From an uncultured Rhodospirillales bacterium (GTDB taxonomy: Bacteria > Pseudomonadota > Alphaproteobacteria > Acetobacterales > Acetobacteraceae): 50,662 nucleotides of DNA. The stretch is taken from the NCBI GenBank assembly GCA_903928895.1, contig CAIYSR010000175.1, positions 1-50,662 on the forward strand. Direction: 5' to 3'. Made by a program: the position numbers and the translations under genes. This document shows positions 27,278 through 34,407 of the stretch, one piece after another. The stretch's first letter is position 1, and every line of letters starts with the position of its first letter. The notes beneath the pieces are model-generated. The model did not search any database, was not told the origin of the DNA, and worked only from the letters and a program-made list of their open reading frames with translations.

Positions 27278-28057
27278 TCAGACGCCGAAGGCCTGGCGCC
27301 AGGCAAGGCCGGCGAGCGTGTCGCCGGCGGGGCGGTATTCGCAGCCGATCCAGCCGTCGTAGCCCAGTTCGTCGATGCGGCGGAAGACGTAGGGCCAGCC
27401 GATTTCGCCGGTGCCGGGTTCGTTGCGGGCGGGGACATCGGCGAGCTGCATGTGGGCGATGATGGGCATATGCAGTTCCATCCGCTTGGTGATGTCGCCC
27501 TCGGTGATCTGGCAGTGGTAGATGTCGAACTGGAGGCTGACTTTCTCGGCCCCTATGGCGGCGATCACGGCGGCAGCCTGGGCCATGGTGTTGAGGTGGA
27601 AGCCCGGCATGTCGCGGTGGTTGATCGGCTCCAGACACAGGCGGACGCCGGCGGCGGCGGCCAGTTCGGCGGCCCAGCCGATGTTCTGTGCATAGAGCGC
27701 GGCGGCGGTGCCGAAGGCGACCTCCGGGCCCGGGATGCCGGCCATGCAGTGGACGAGTTTGCAGTCGAGCGCCGCGGCGTAGTCGAGCGCCTGCTTCACG
27801 CCGTCACGGAACTGGGACTGCCGGCCGGGCAGCGAGGCCATGCCGCGCTCGCCCTTGGCCCAATCACCCGGCGGCATGTTGAACAGGACCTGGGTGAGCC
27901 CGTTGTCGTCGAGCCGCCGGCGGATGTCGGCGGCGGGGAAATCGTAGGGAAAGAGGAATTCCACCCCCTTGAATCCGGCCTGTGCGGCGGCGGCGAAGCG
28001 GTCGAGGAAGGGGACCTCGTTGAACATCATGGACAGGTTGGCGGCGAGACGGGGCAT
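27278..28057 (-). CDS. hyi: hydroxypyruvate isomerase
   Basis: A 259-residue TIM-barrel isomerase (E. coli Hyi is 258) that interconverts hydroxypyruvate and tartronate semialdehyde. The start MPRLAANLSMMFNEVPFLDRFA is characteristic. Metal-site residues lie in CLEPINHRDMPGF near 143, QFDIYH near 175 and the C-terminal IGCEYRPAGDT. GGAGGA lies 7 bases before the ATG. It forms a probable operon with glxR downstream. The usual partner, glyoxylate carboligase (gcl), is not in the window. Confidence 0.92.
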   Translation of the reverse strand: MPRLAANLSMMFNEVPFLDRFAAAAQAGFKGVEFLFPYDFPAADIRRRLDDNGLTQVLFNMPPGDWAKGERGMASLPGRQSQFRDGVKQALDYAAALDCKLVHCMAGIPGPEVAFGTAAALYAQNIGWAAELAAAAGVRLCLEPINHRDMPGFHLNTMAQAAAVIAAIGAEKVSLQFDIYHCQITEGDITKRMELHMPIIAHMQLADVPARNEPGTGEIGWPYVFRRIDELGYDGWIGCEYRPAGDTLAGLAWRQAFGV

Positions 28058-28189
28058 CGGGCGGTCCTCCACGGTTGGCCGGACCCTAGCCGGACGGGGG
28101 CGGTTTGGGTAGGCGGGGGGCTTGGGCGGGCTGCGGGCGCATGGCAGACTGCGCGCAGAAGGCCGCCACGGCCAGCAAGGGGAACGCAG

Positions 28190-28966
28190 ATGAACGATAC
28201 CGCCATCATCACGACACAGCCGGTGCGGGACCAGGTCAGTCCCGCCGAGTGGCAGGCGCGGGTCGATCTGGCGGCCTGCTATCGGCTGGTCCATCACTAC
28301 GGCATGGATGAGATGGTGGCGAACCACATCTCCGTTCGCGTGTCGGGCGAGCCGGGGCGGTTCCTGCTCAATCCCTACGGCTTGTTGTATGACCAGATGA
28401 CGGCGTCGTGCTTCGTCAAGGTGGACGAAGAGGGGCGCACATTGTTCGACACCACAGGGCTCGGCGCGAACAAGGCGGGGTTCGTGATCCACAGCGCGGT
28501 GCACATGGCCCGGCATGATGTGGATTGCGTGATCCATACCCACTCGCTGGCGGGGATGGCGGTGTCGGCAATGGAATGCGGGTTGCTGCCGATTGCGCAA
28601 TCGTCCATGCGCTTCAGTGATATCGGCTACCACGAGTTCGAGGGCCCGGCTTTGAACCTGGATGAGAGGGCGCGGCTGGTGGCCGATCTCGGCGATCGCG
28701 AAGTAATGATCCTGCGCAACCACGGCCTGCTGGTCACGGGGACGAGCATCGCCGAGGCGTTCAACAACCTGTTCCGGCTGGAGCGGGCGTGTCAGTTGCA
28801 GGTGATGACATTGTCCTGCAACACGCCGCTGCGGATGCCCTCGCGCGAGGCGGTGGCGCAGACCAACCGCATCTTCATGCCGACGGGCGAGCGCCGCCGC
28901 GGGCTGCTGGAATGGCCCGCCCTGCTGAAGCGCCTGGACCGTATCGATCCGAGTTTTCGCGACTGA
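28190..28966 (+). CDS. class II aldolase/adducin family protein
   Basis: A 258-residue zinc-dependent aldolase-fold protein. Zinc histidines lie in CVIHTHSLAGMA near 107-114 and LRNHGLLV near 175. The family includes fuculose-1-phosphate aldolase and also many proteins of unknown function. Divergent from hyi-glxR across a 132-base gap, so perhaps controlled with them and feeding two-carbon aldehydes into the same route, but that is inference. AAGGGG is 7 bases before the ATG. Followed by a perfect hairpin. Confidence 0.85.
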   Translation: MNDTAIITTQPVRDQVSPAEWQARVDLAACYRLVHHYGMDEMVANHISVRVSGEPGRFLLNPYGLLYDQMTASCFVKVDEEGRTLFDTTGLGANKAGFVIHSAVHMARHDVDCVIHTHSLAGMAVSAMECGLLPIAQSSMRFSDIGYHEFEGPALNLDERARLVADLGDREVMILRNHGLLVTGTSIAEAFNNLFRLERACQLQVMTLSCNTPLRMPSREAVAQTNRIFMPTGERRRGLLEWPALLKRLDRIDPSFRD

Positions 28967-28970
28967 TACG

Positions 28971-29011
28971 AGCCACTGGAATGCCGGACCCTTGCAGCCA
29001 TTCCAGTGGCT
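28971..29011. terminator. 13-bp hairpin after the class II aldolase gene
   Basis: AGCCACTGGAATG (28971-28983) pairs perfectly with CATTCCAGTGGCT (28999-29011) over a 15-nt loop; the pairing extends outward with one mismatch. It begins a few bases after the stop at 28966. No T-run follows. Confidence 0.65.
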
Positions 29012-29056
29012 GGTATCGCGCGCCGGGTTGGTGGGCGGCGGCCCGCAAAAAGAGAC

Positions 29057-29109
29057 TCATCCCAGCCACCGTTGACCCATGCTTCATGGGTCAACGGTGG
29101 CTGGGATGA
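29057..29109. terminator. very long perfect hairpin in a convergent gap
   Basis: The arms 29058-29080 and 29086-29108 are perfect reverse complements over 23 bases (24 with the flanking T-A), with a 5-nt loop GCTTC. It begins CATCCCAGCCACC. It sits between the class II aldolase (plus) and the flavodoxin (minus) genes. It would fold strongly from either strand, but no T-run is present. Confidence 0.7.
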
Positions 29110-29191
29110 AGACGCGGAGCGTTCATCCGCCTCATCGCCCCCCGCGAAGCAAGCTTGAGGGTGAACGCACCAGCGCGCGCGCTGCCCCCGA

Positions 29192-29764
29192 TCAGCGCGC
29201 CTCCGCCATACCCCCGATCAGCCCGGCCAGCCGCGCCACCCGCCGCCCCAGATAGGCCGCGGTGAGCAGGTCCCCCGCCTGCGGCCCGCCGTCGCCGATT
29301 TCGGCAACCACGCCCGCCTGGCACCCGAGCCGGTTGCGGCCCTGCGGATCGATCCCGCCGGGAATGTCGAGATTGCACCAGATCATCCCGTGCTGCGCCG
29401 CCAGCACGCCGAAATAGGCCAGCGTCGCCGCCTGGTCGCCGTTCGGACACGCCCCGCAGGTGAAGCCGGCTGCAACCTTGTTCGCCCAGCGCTGGCCCGT
29501 CCAGCGCTCGCTGGTCGCATCGGCGAAGGCTTTGAACGGTGCCGCCGGGCCGCCCATATAGGTCGGGCTGCCGAAGATGATGGCGCCGCTGCGGTCGAGC
29601 CTTGCGAGCAGCGCGGCATCGATGAAACGGCCCTCGACGATCGCGGCCCCCCTGATTTCGTACAGCGTCACGGCGCCGAAATCGCCGGCCCCCTGCGCCA
29701 CCGCGCGCGCCAGTTGCGCCGTCGCCCCGGCCGCGGAGAAATAGACGATGGCGATCTCAAGCAT
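29192..29764 (-). CDS. flavodoxin-fold NAD(P)H:quinone oxidoreductase (WrbA-like)
   Basis: A 190-residue flavodoxin family protein, likely an FMN quinone reductase. The FMN phosphate loop is SAAGATAQLA at 10-19, and the second FMN loop FGSPTYMGGPAAPFKAF near 64-80 is typical of WrbA. A CGACPNGDQ segment near 103 has a CxxC-like pair. It is 8 bases downstream of the MAPEG gene and probably cotranscribed with it. Confidence 0.82.
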   Translation of the reverse strand: MLEIAIVYFSAAGATAQLARAVAQGAGDFGAVTLYEIRGAAIVEGRFIDAALLARLDRSGAIIFGSPTYMGGPAAPFKAFADATSERWTGQRWANKVAAGFTCGACPNGDQAATLAYFGVLAAQHGMIWCNLDIPGGIDPQGRNRLGCQAGVVAEIGDGGPQAGDLLTAAYLGRRVARLAGLIGGMAEAR

Positions 29765-29772
29765 CGCGACGC

Positions 29773-30198
29773 CTAGAACACCGCCGCCGCCGCCCGCAGC
29801 GCCAGCGCCAGCGCCAGCAACACCAGCGAACTGAGGGTGAACACCGCGAACCGCACCATGATCACGTTCACCGTCGCCTGCACCAGGCTATGCACCACCC
29901 GCAGCGCCACATAGGCCCAGGCCAGCCCGGCATTCGGCCCCGCCCCGGCGCCCGCCAGCGCCAGCACCAGCGCCACCGCATAGAACAGCGTCGGCTGCTC
30001 CATCAGGTGATTGTAGTTGTCCGCCTTCCAGCGCACCTCGGGCGGCAGCGCCGCCGCCAGCTCCCCCGGCGCCCGCCGCGGATCGAGCGAAACCTTCGCC
30101 CGCCGCATCGCCGGAATCCGCACCGCATACATCCAGCCCCACATCACAAAGCTCCACAACACCAACGCAATCACCGGCGCCAACACTGGGCTGTGCAT
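29773..30198 (-). CDS. MAPEG family membrane protein
   Basis: A 141-residue protein with four predicted transmembrane segments (about 5-25, 67-85, 90-108 and 113-135). The conserved motif of the MAPEG family is visible as NYNHLMEQPTLFYA near 60. Members include glutathione transferases and leukotriene-type enzymes; bacterial members are mostly of unknown function and act in the inner membrane, often in detoxification. It lies upstream of a flavodoxin and divergent from a TetR-family gene, a pairing that would suit an electrophile-stress response. Confidence 0.85.
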   Translation of the reverse strand: MHSPVLAPVIALVLWSFVMWGWMYAVRIPAMRRAKVSLDPRRAPGELAAALPPEVRWKADNYNHLMEQPTLFYAVALVLALAGAGAGPNAGLAWAYVALRVVHSLVQATVNVIMVRFAVFTLSSLVLLALALALRAAAAVF

Positions 30199-30282
30199 GA
30201 ACCCCTCCCCTCCCGACAGAGCCCCACGCCCTATCCCGCACTAACCCTATGACGCCCCCCCGCCCTCGTCCAATCTCCACAG

Positions 30283-30310
30283 TTGACACATACCAACCAG
30301 TCGGTATTTT
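30283..30310 (+). promoter_or_regulatory. promoter and operator of the tetR gene, leaderless
   Basis: A consensus -35 TTGACA (30283-30288) is separated by 16 bases from TATTTT (30305-30310). The palindrome TACCAACCAGTCGGTA (30291-30306) sits between and overlaps the -10. That palindrome is the kind used by TetR-family repressors. Transcription should begin about 6-7 bases after the -10, at or next to the ATG at 30316, and no ribosome site precedes that ATG. Confidence 0.75.
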
Positions 30311-30315
30311 CTCTC

Positions 30316-30948
30316 ATGCCCACCCCAGCCACCCCCCCCAACGCCCGCACCCGCCTCCTTCACGCCGCCCTCGACGTGATCCGCGCCCAGGGCTACGCAG
30401 CCACCACGCTCGACGATCTCTGCGCCTCCGCCGGCGTCACCAAGGGCGCCTTCTTCCACCATTTCCCTTCCAAAGAAGCCCTCGGCGTCGCCGCCGCCGA
30501 ACACTGGTCCACCACCACCGCCGCCTTCTTCGCCACCGCCCCCTACCACCACCATGCCGACCCGCTCGATCGCCTCCTCGGCTACATCGATTTCCGCGCC
30601 GATCTCCTCCAAGGCCCCCCGGCCGCCTTCACCTGCCTCGCCGGCACCCTGGTCCAGGAAGTCTTCGACACCAGCCCCCCCATCCGCATAGCCTGCGCCG
30701 AAGGCATCTTCGCCCACGCCCAACGCCTCGAACCCGACATCGAAGCCGCCATCGCCCAGTACGGCGTCCCCGACCTCGACGCCCGCTCCCTCGCCTTGCA
30801 CACCCAGGCCGTCCTCCAGGGCGCCTTCATCCTCGCCAAAGCCCAGGGCGGCCCCGAACTCGCCCGCGAAAGCGTCGCCCACCTGCGCCGCTACATCCTC
30901 CTCCTCTTCCGCCCCCACAGCCCCCACGGAGCCCCCCATGCCAACTGA
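30316..30948 (+). CDS. TetR-family transcription repressor
   Basis: A 210-residue TetR regulator. The DNA-binding helix-turn-helix lies at about 31-50 (TTLDDLCASAGVTKGAFFHHF), typical of the family, followed by a ligand domain with no recognised specificity (PYHHHADP, FTCLAGTLVQEVF). It is likely autorepressing through the palindrome in its promoter, and the operator also faces the MAPEG gene. The ATG at 30316 lacks a ribosome site and lies where transcription should start. The next gene begins 11 bases before this one ends. Confidence 0.87.
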   Translation: MPTPATPPNARTRLLHAALDVIRAQGYAATTLDDLCASAGVTKGAFFHHFPSKEALGVAAAEHWSTTTAAFFATAPYHHHADPLDRLLGYIDFRADLLQGPPAAFTCLAGTLVQEVFDTSPPIRIACAEGIFAHAQRLEPDIEAAIAQYGVPDLDARSLALHTQAVLQGAFILAKAQGGPELARESVAHLRRYILLLFRPHSPHGAPHAN

Positions 30949-31704
30949 ACCCAGCCCGTTCATCTGGTACGAACTCATGACCACCGACCCCACCGCCGCG
31001 AGCGCCTTCTACGGCGCCGTCGTCGGCTGGACCGTGACCGACAGCGGCCAGCCCGGCATGGACTACCGCATCATCCAGGCCGGCTCCTCCGGCATCGGCG
31101 GCGTCCTGACCCTCCCGCCCAATGCCACCGGCATGGAACCGGGCTGGTTCGGCTACGTCGCCGTCCCCGATGTCGACGCCACCATCGCCGCCGTCACCCA
31201 ATCCGGCGGCAGCCTCTGCATGCCCGCCACCGACATCCCAATGTCGGCCGCATCGCCATGATCCGCGACCCCCAGGGCGCCGCCCTCTACATCATGGCCC
31301 CCGCAAACGCCGGCATCAGCACCGCCTTCGCCCGCGGCAAACCGGGCCACGCCGGCTGGAACGAACTGCGCACCACCGATGCCCCCGCCGCCTTCGCCTT
31401 CTACAGCGCCCATTTCGGCTGGGGGAAATCCGGCGAGATGGATATGGGTCCGATGGGCCCCTACATCCTCTTCAACACCGGCGCCGAGCAGACCGGCGGC
31501 ATCATGCGCAGCCCCAACTTCCCGCACCCGATGTGGCTCGCCTACTTTACCGTCGACGACATCGATGCCGCCGCCGCCCGCCTGCAAACCGCCGGCGGCA
31601 GCCTCGTCTGGGGCCCCCAGGAAGTCCCCGGCGGCGATCACGTCCTCCACGGCCGGGACCCCCAAGGCGCCCTCTTCGCCCTCCTCGGCCCGAAACACGC
31701 CTGA
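30938..31704 (+). pseudogene. two-domain VOC (glyoxalase-like) protein, frameshifted
   Basis: Two partial reading frames together make one VOC protein of about 255 residues: 30938 onward to about 31240 (ending in frame 1 at GGSLCMPATDIP) and about 31238-31704 (continuing NVGRIAMIRDPQGAALYIMAP). A base seems lost in the C-run ATCCCAATG near 31237-31240; adding one C restores TDIP-NVGRIAMI. The first domain covers about 1-110 and the second about 130-250, both with the beta-alpha-beta-beta-beta glyoxalase fold. The start ATG overlaps the TetR stop. It may be a true pseudogene or one sequencing error. Confidence 0.8.
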
Positions 31705-31706
31705 GC

Positions 31707-32189
31707 ATGACCCCCATCAAGCCCTGCCTCTGGTTCAACGGCCGGGCCCAAGAGGCCGCGCGCTTCTACGTCTCGCTCTTCGCCGATGCCACCATCGGCG
31801 CCATCTCCCGCTACGGTGCCGGCGGCCGCTTCCCCGCCGGCACCGCCCTGGTCGTCGAATTCACCCTCGCCGGCCGCCCCTTCCAGGCCCTCAACGGCGG
31901 CCCCGAATACGCCTTCACCCCGGCCATCTCCCTCTCCATCGCCTGCCCCGACGCCGCCGAGGTCGACCGCATCTGGACCGCGCTCACCACCAACGGCGGC
32001 ACTCAAGGCCGCTGCGGCTGGGTCACCGACCGCTTCGGCGTCTCCTGGCAGGTCGTCCCCGACGGCCTCGGCGCCCTCCTCTCCGACCCCGACCCCGCCC
32101 GCGCCGGCCGCGCCATGAAGGCGATGCTCGGGATGAGCAAGCTCGACCTCGCCGCCATGCAGGCCGCCGCCGGCCCACAAGCCACCTGA
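31707..32189 (+). CDS. VOC family protein, PhnB-like
   Basis: A 160-residue glyoxalase-superfamily protein (PhnB/DUF1338-like group of single-domain VOC proteins). It starts MTPIKPCLWFNGRAQEAARFYVSLF and ends with a helical KAMLGMSKLDLAAMQAA. The metal residues cannot be fixed by eye. The sequence QVVPDGLGALLSDPD is typical of this group. The gene starts directly after the frameshifted VOC gene and probably belongs to the tetR operon. Confidence 0.85.
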   Translation: MTPIKPCLWFNGRAQEAARFYVSLFADATIGAISRYGAGGRFPAGTALVVEFTLAGRPFQALNGGPEYAFTPAISLSIACPDAAEVDRIWTALTTNGGTQGRCGWVTDRFGVSWQVVPDGLGALLSDPDPARAGRAMKAMLGMSKLDLAAMQAAAGPQAT

Positions 32190-32312
32190 ATCCGCCCAAC
32201 CGCCTCATGGCCGGGCTGCACCCGCCGGGGTTGCGCCGCCGCGCCCAGGCTGAGCAAATCACGTCCTGACAACGGTCGGCCCCAACGGCCGAAGCGACAG
32301 GAGCGAAACCCC

Positions 32313-33497
32313 ATGACCAAGAAACCCCGCGGCCGGCTGTTTTTCGCCAATCCCGGCCCCACCAACATCCCCGACTCGATCCTCCACGCCCAGGCCCACC
32401 ACGCGGTCGACTTCATGGACGCCGACTTCATGGCGCTCTACCAGGGCTGTGTCGACGGCGTGAAGCGCGTGCTCCGCACCACCCAGCATCTGTTCTTCTA
32501 CACCGGCTCCGGCCACGCCGCCTGGGAAGCCAGCCTGGTCAACCTGCTCTCCCAGGGCGACCGCATCCTCATCATCGAAACCGGCAATTTCTCCGAATCC
32601 TGGGGCCGCATGGCCGCGGCGCTCGGCATCGAAGTCCAGACCGTGGCCGCCGACTGGCGCACCGGCGTCGACATCGCCGCCGTCCAGGCCGCCCTGGCCG
32701 CCGACACCGGCCACGCCATCAAGGCCGTCTGCGCCGTCCACAACGAGACCGCCACCGGCATGGTGCTGCCGCTGCCCGCCATCCGCGCCGCCATCGACGC
32801 CGCCGGCCATCCCGCCCTGTTCCTCGCCGACACCATCTCCTCGCTCGGCTCGATCGATTTCCGCTTCGACGAATGGGGTATCGATTGCGCCGTCGGCGGT
32901 TCGCAGAAGGGCCTCATGCTGCCCACCGGCCTGTCCTTCACCGGCGTCTCCAACAAGGCGATGGAGGTCCACAAATCCTCCAAGCTGCCCAAGGCCTATT
33001 TCAACTGGACCGCGATGCTCACCCGCCCGCACAAGAGCTTCATCGGCACCGTGCCGACCAGCTTCTTCTACGGCCTGCAGGAAGCCATGCGCCTGATCCA
33101 TGATGTCGAAGGGCTCGACGACGTCCTCGCCCGCCACCACCGTCTCGGCGAAGCCGTCCGCCGCTGCGTCCAGCATTGGTCCGGCAACAACGGCCCGCAA
33201 TTGTTCGGCACCACGCCGTCGCGCCTGTCCGACTCCGTCACCGCCGTGCTCATGCCGGAAGGCTGCAACGCCGAGGACATTCGCAAAACCGCCCTGTCGC
33301 GCTTCAACGTCTCGCTCGGCGGCGGCCTCTCGCGCCTCAACGGCAAGGTCTTCCGCATCGGCCATCTCGGCGACCTCAACGAGCCCATGATCCTCGGCAC
33401 CCTCGCCGTGGTGGAACTGGCGTTCAAGATCAACAACGTGCCCCACACCAACGGTGGCGTCGACGCCGCGATCGCCTACCTCGCCGACGCCGGCTGA
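32313..33497 (+). CDS. class V aminotransferase, serine-glyoxylate / alanine-glyoxylate type
   Basis: A 394-residue PLP enzyme. The N-terminal GPTNIPDSILHA, the PLP lysine in GGSQKGLMLPTG near 198 and the C-terminal FRIGHLGDLNEPM match the SGAT/AGAT/PucG group. It would transaminate glyoxylate with serine or alanine to glycine. The nearby hyi-glxR pair, 4-6 kb away, also handles glyoxylate-derived compounds, but no shared promoter links them. The FAH gene ends convergently 34 bases after this stop. Confidence 0.85.
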   Translation: MTKKPRGRLFFANPGPTNIPDSILHAQAHHAVDFMDADFMALYQGCVDGVKRVLRTTQHLFFYTGSGHAAWEASLVNLLSQGDRILIIETGNFSESWGRMAAALGIEVQTVAADWRTGVDIAAVQAALAADTGHAIKAVCAVHNETATGMVLPLPAIRAAIDAAGHPALFLADTISSLGSIDFRFDEWGIDCAVGGSQKGLMLPTGLSFTGVSNKAMEVHKSSKLPKAYFNWTAMLTRPHKSFIGTVPTSFFYGLQEAMRLIHDVEGLDDVLARHHRLGEAVRRCVQHWSGNNGPQLFGTTPSRLSDSVTAVLMPEGCNAEDIRKTALSRFNVSLGGGLSRLNGKVFRIGHLGDLNEPMILGTLAVVELAFKINNVPHTNGGVDAAIAYLADAG

Positions 33498-33511
33498 GCC
33501 GGACGCCTGCC

Positions 33512-33530
33512 CTTCCGGCTCAGCCGGAAG
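33512..33530. terminator. short palindromic terminator
   Basis: CTTCCGGCT and AGCCGGAAG form a 9-bp stem with a single central base. It lies in the 34-base convergent gap between the aminotransferase and the FAH-family gene. With such a short gap it probably ends both transcripts. Confidence 0.55.
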
Positions 33531-33531
33531 C

Positions 33532-34407
33532 CTATCCTTCCGGCTGAATGGTCACCGTCAGGGCCCCGATCTTCTCGATCGTGGCGGTGACCTGATCGCC
33601 CACGCTCAGGAACGTGCCCTTGGGCGCGCCCACTCCGGCCGGCGTGCCGGTCAGGATCACGTCGCCGGGGTCCAGCGTCATGATCCGCGAGGCGGTGGCG
33701 ATCTGCTCGGCGATGCTGAAGATCATCCCGCCGGTCCGCGCGTTCTGCTTGGTCTCCCCGTTCACGCTCAGCGACAGCGCGAGGTCCATGGCATCGCCGA
33801 TCTCGTCGGCCGGGATCAGGCGCGGACCCATCGGGCAGCAGGTGTCGTGGCCTTTGCCGGCGACCCAGTCGAGCTTGTAGAACGTCTCCGGCGCCCGGTT
33901 GTGGTCGCGCGCGGAGAAATCGATCGCCACCGTGTAGGCCGCGACATGATCGAGCGCATCCGCCACCGTCACATTGCGCGCGGTCTTGCCGATCACCAGC
34001 GCCAGCTCGACCTCCCAGTCCATCGCATTTGTGCCGATCGGCTTGCGCACGGTGGCGCCGGGCCCGACCACGGCGTTGCGCGGCGGCTTGAAGAAGAAGA
34101 ACAGGCGCTGCGCCTCCTTGCGCAAATCCTGCACCCCCATCTCGGCAGAGTGGTCGTAGTAATTGGCTCCGGCGCAAAGGATCTTGCCGGGGAACTGGAG
34201 CGGTGCCAGCACTTCGAGATCATCCGCCAACGCCGGCGCCGTGGGTTTCGCCGCCCGCAGATGCGCCACCCAGCGCGGCCAGTCCTCGAACAGCGCGGCA
34301 ACGGTGGCGGGGGCGCCGAGGTCGGTCAGCCGGTAGGTCTTGCCGTCGATGGTGGCACAGCCGATGGCGGCGCCATCGAGCCTGAGGGTCTGAAGCGCGA
34401 GGGTCAT
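33532..34407 (-). CDS. fumarylacetoacetate hydrolase family protein
   Basis: A 291-residue FAH-fold hydrolase, divalent metal dependent; the family cleaves C-C bonds or decarboxylates small acids. Motifs are CAGANYYDHSAEMG near 85, the metal Glu in EVELALVIGK near 140, VAIDFSARDHN near 165 and DVILTGTPAGVG near 240. The ATG at 34407 overlaps the upstream solute-binding protein stop as ATGA, so translation is coupled. It is the last gene of a run with two solute-binding proteins, an SDR and a thioesterase, and could act on the imported compound. Confidence 0.88.
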   Translation of the reverse strand: MTLALQTLRLDGAAIGCATIDGKTYRLTDLGAPATVAALFEDWPRWVAHLRAAKPTAPALADDLEVLAPLQFPGKILCAGANYYDHSAEMGVQDLRKEAQRLFFFFKPPRNAVVGPGATVRKPIGTNAMDWEVELALVIGKTARNVTVADALDHVAAYTVAIDFSARDHNRAPETFYKLDWVAGKGHDTCCPMGPRLIPADEIGDAMDLALSLSVNGETKQNARTGGMIFSIAEQIATASRIMTLDPGDVILTGTPAGVGAPKGTFLSVGDQVTATIEKIGALTVTIQPEG

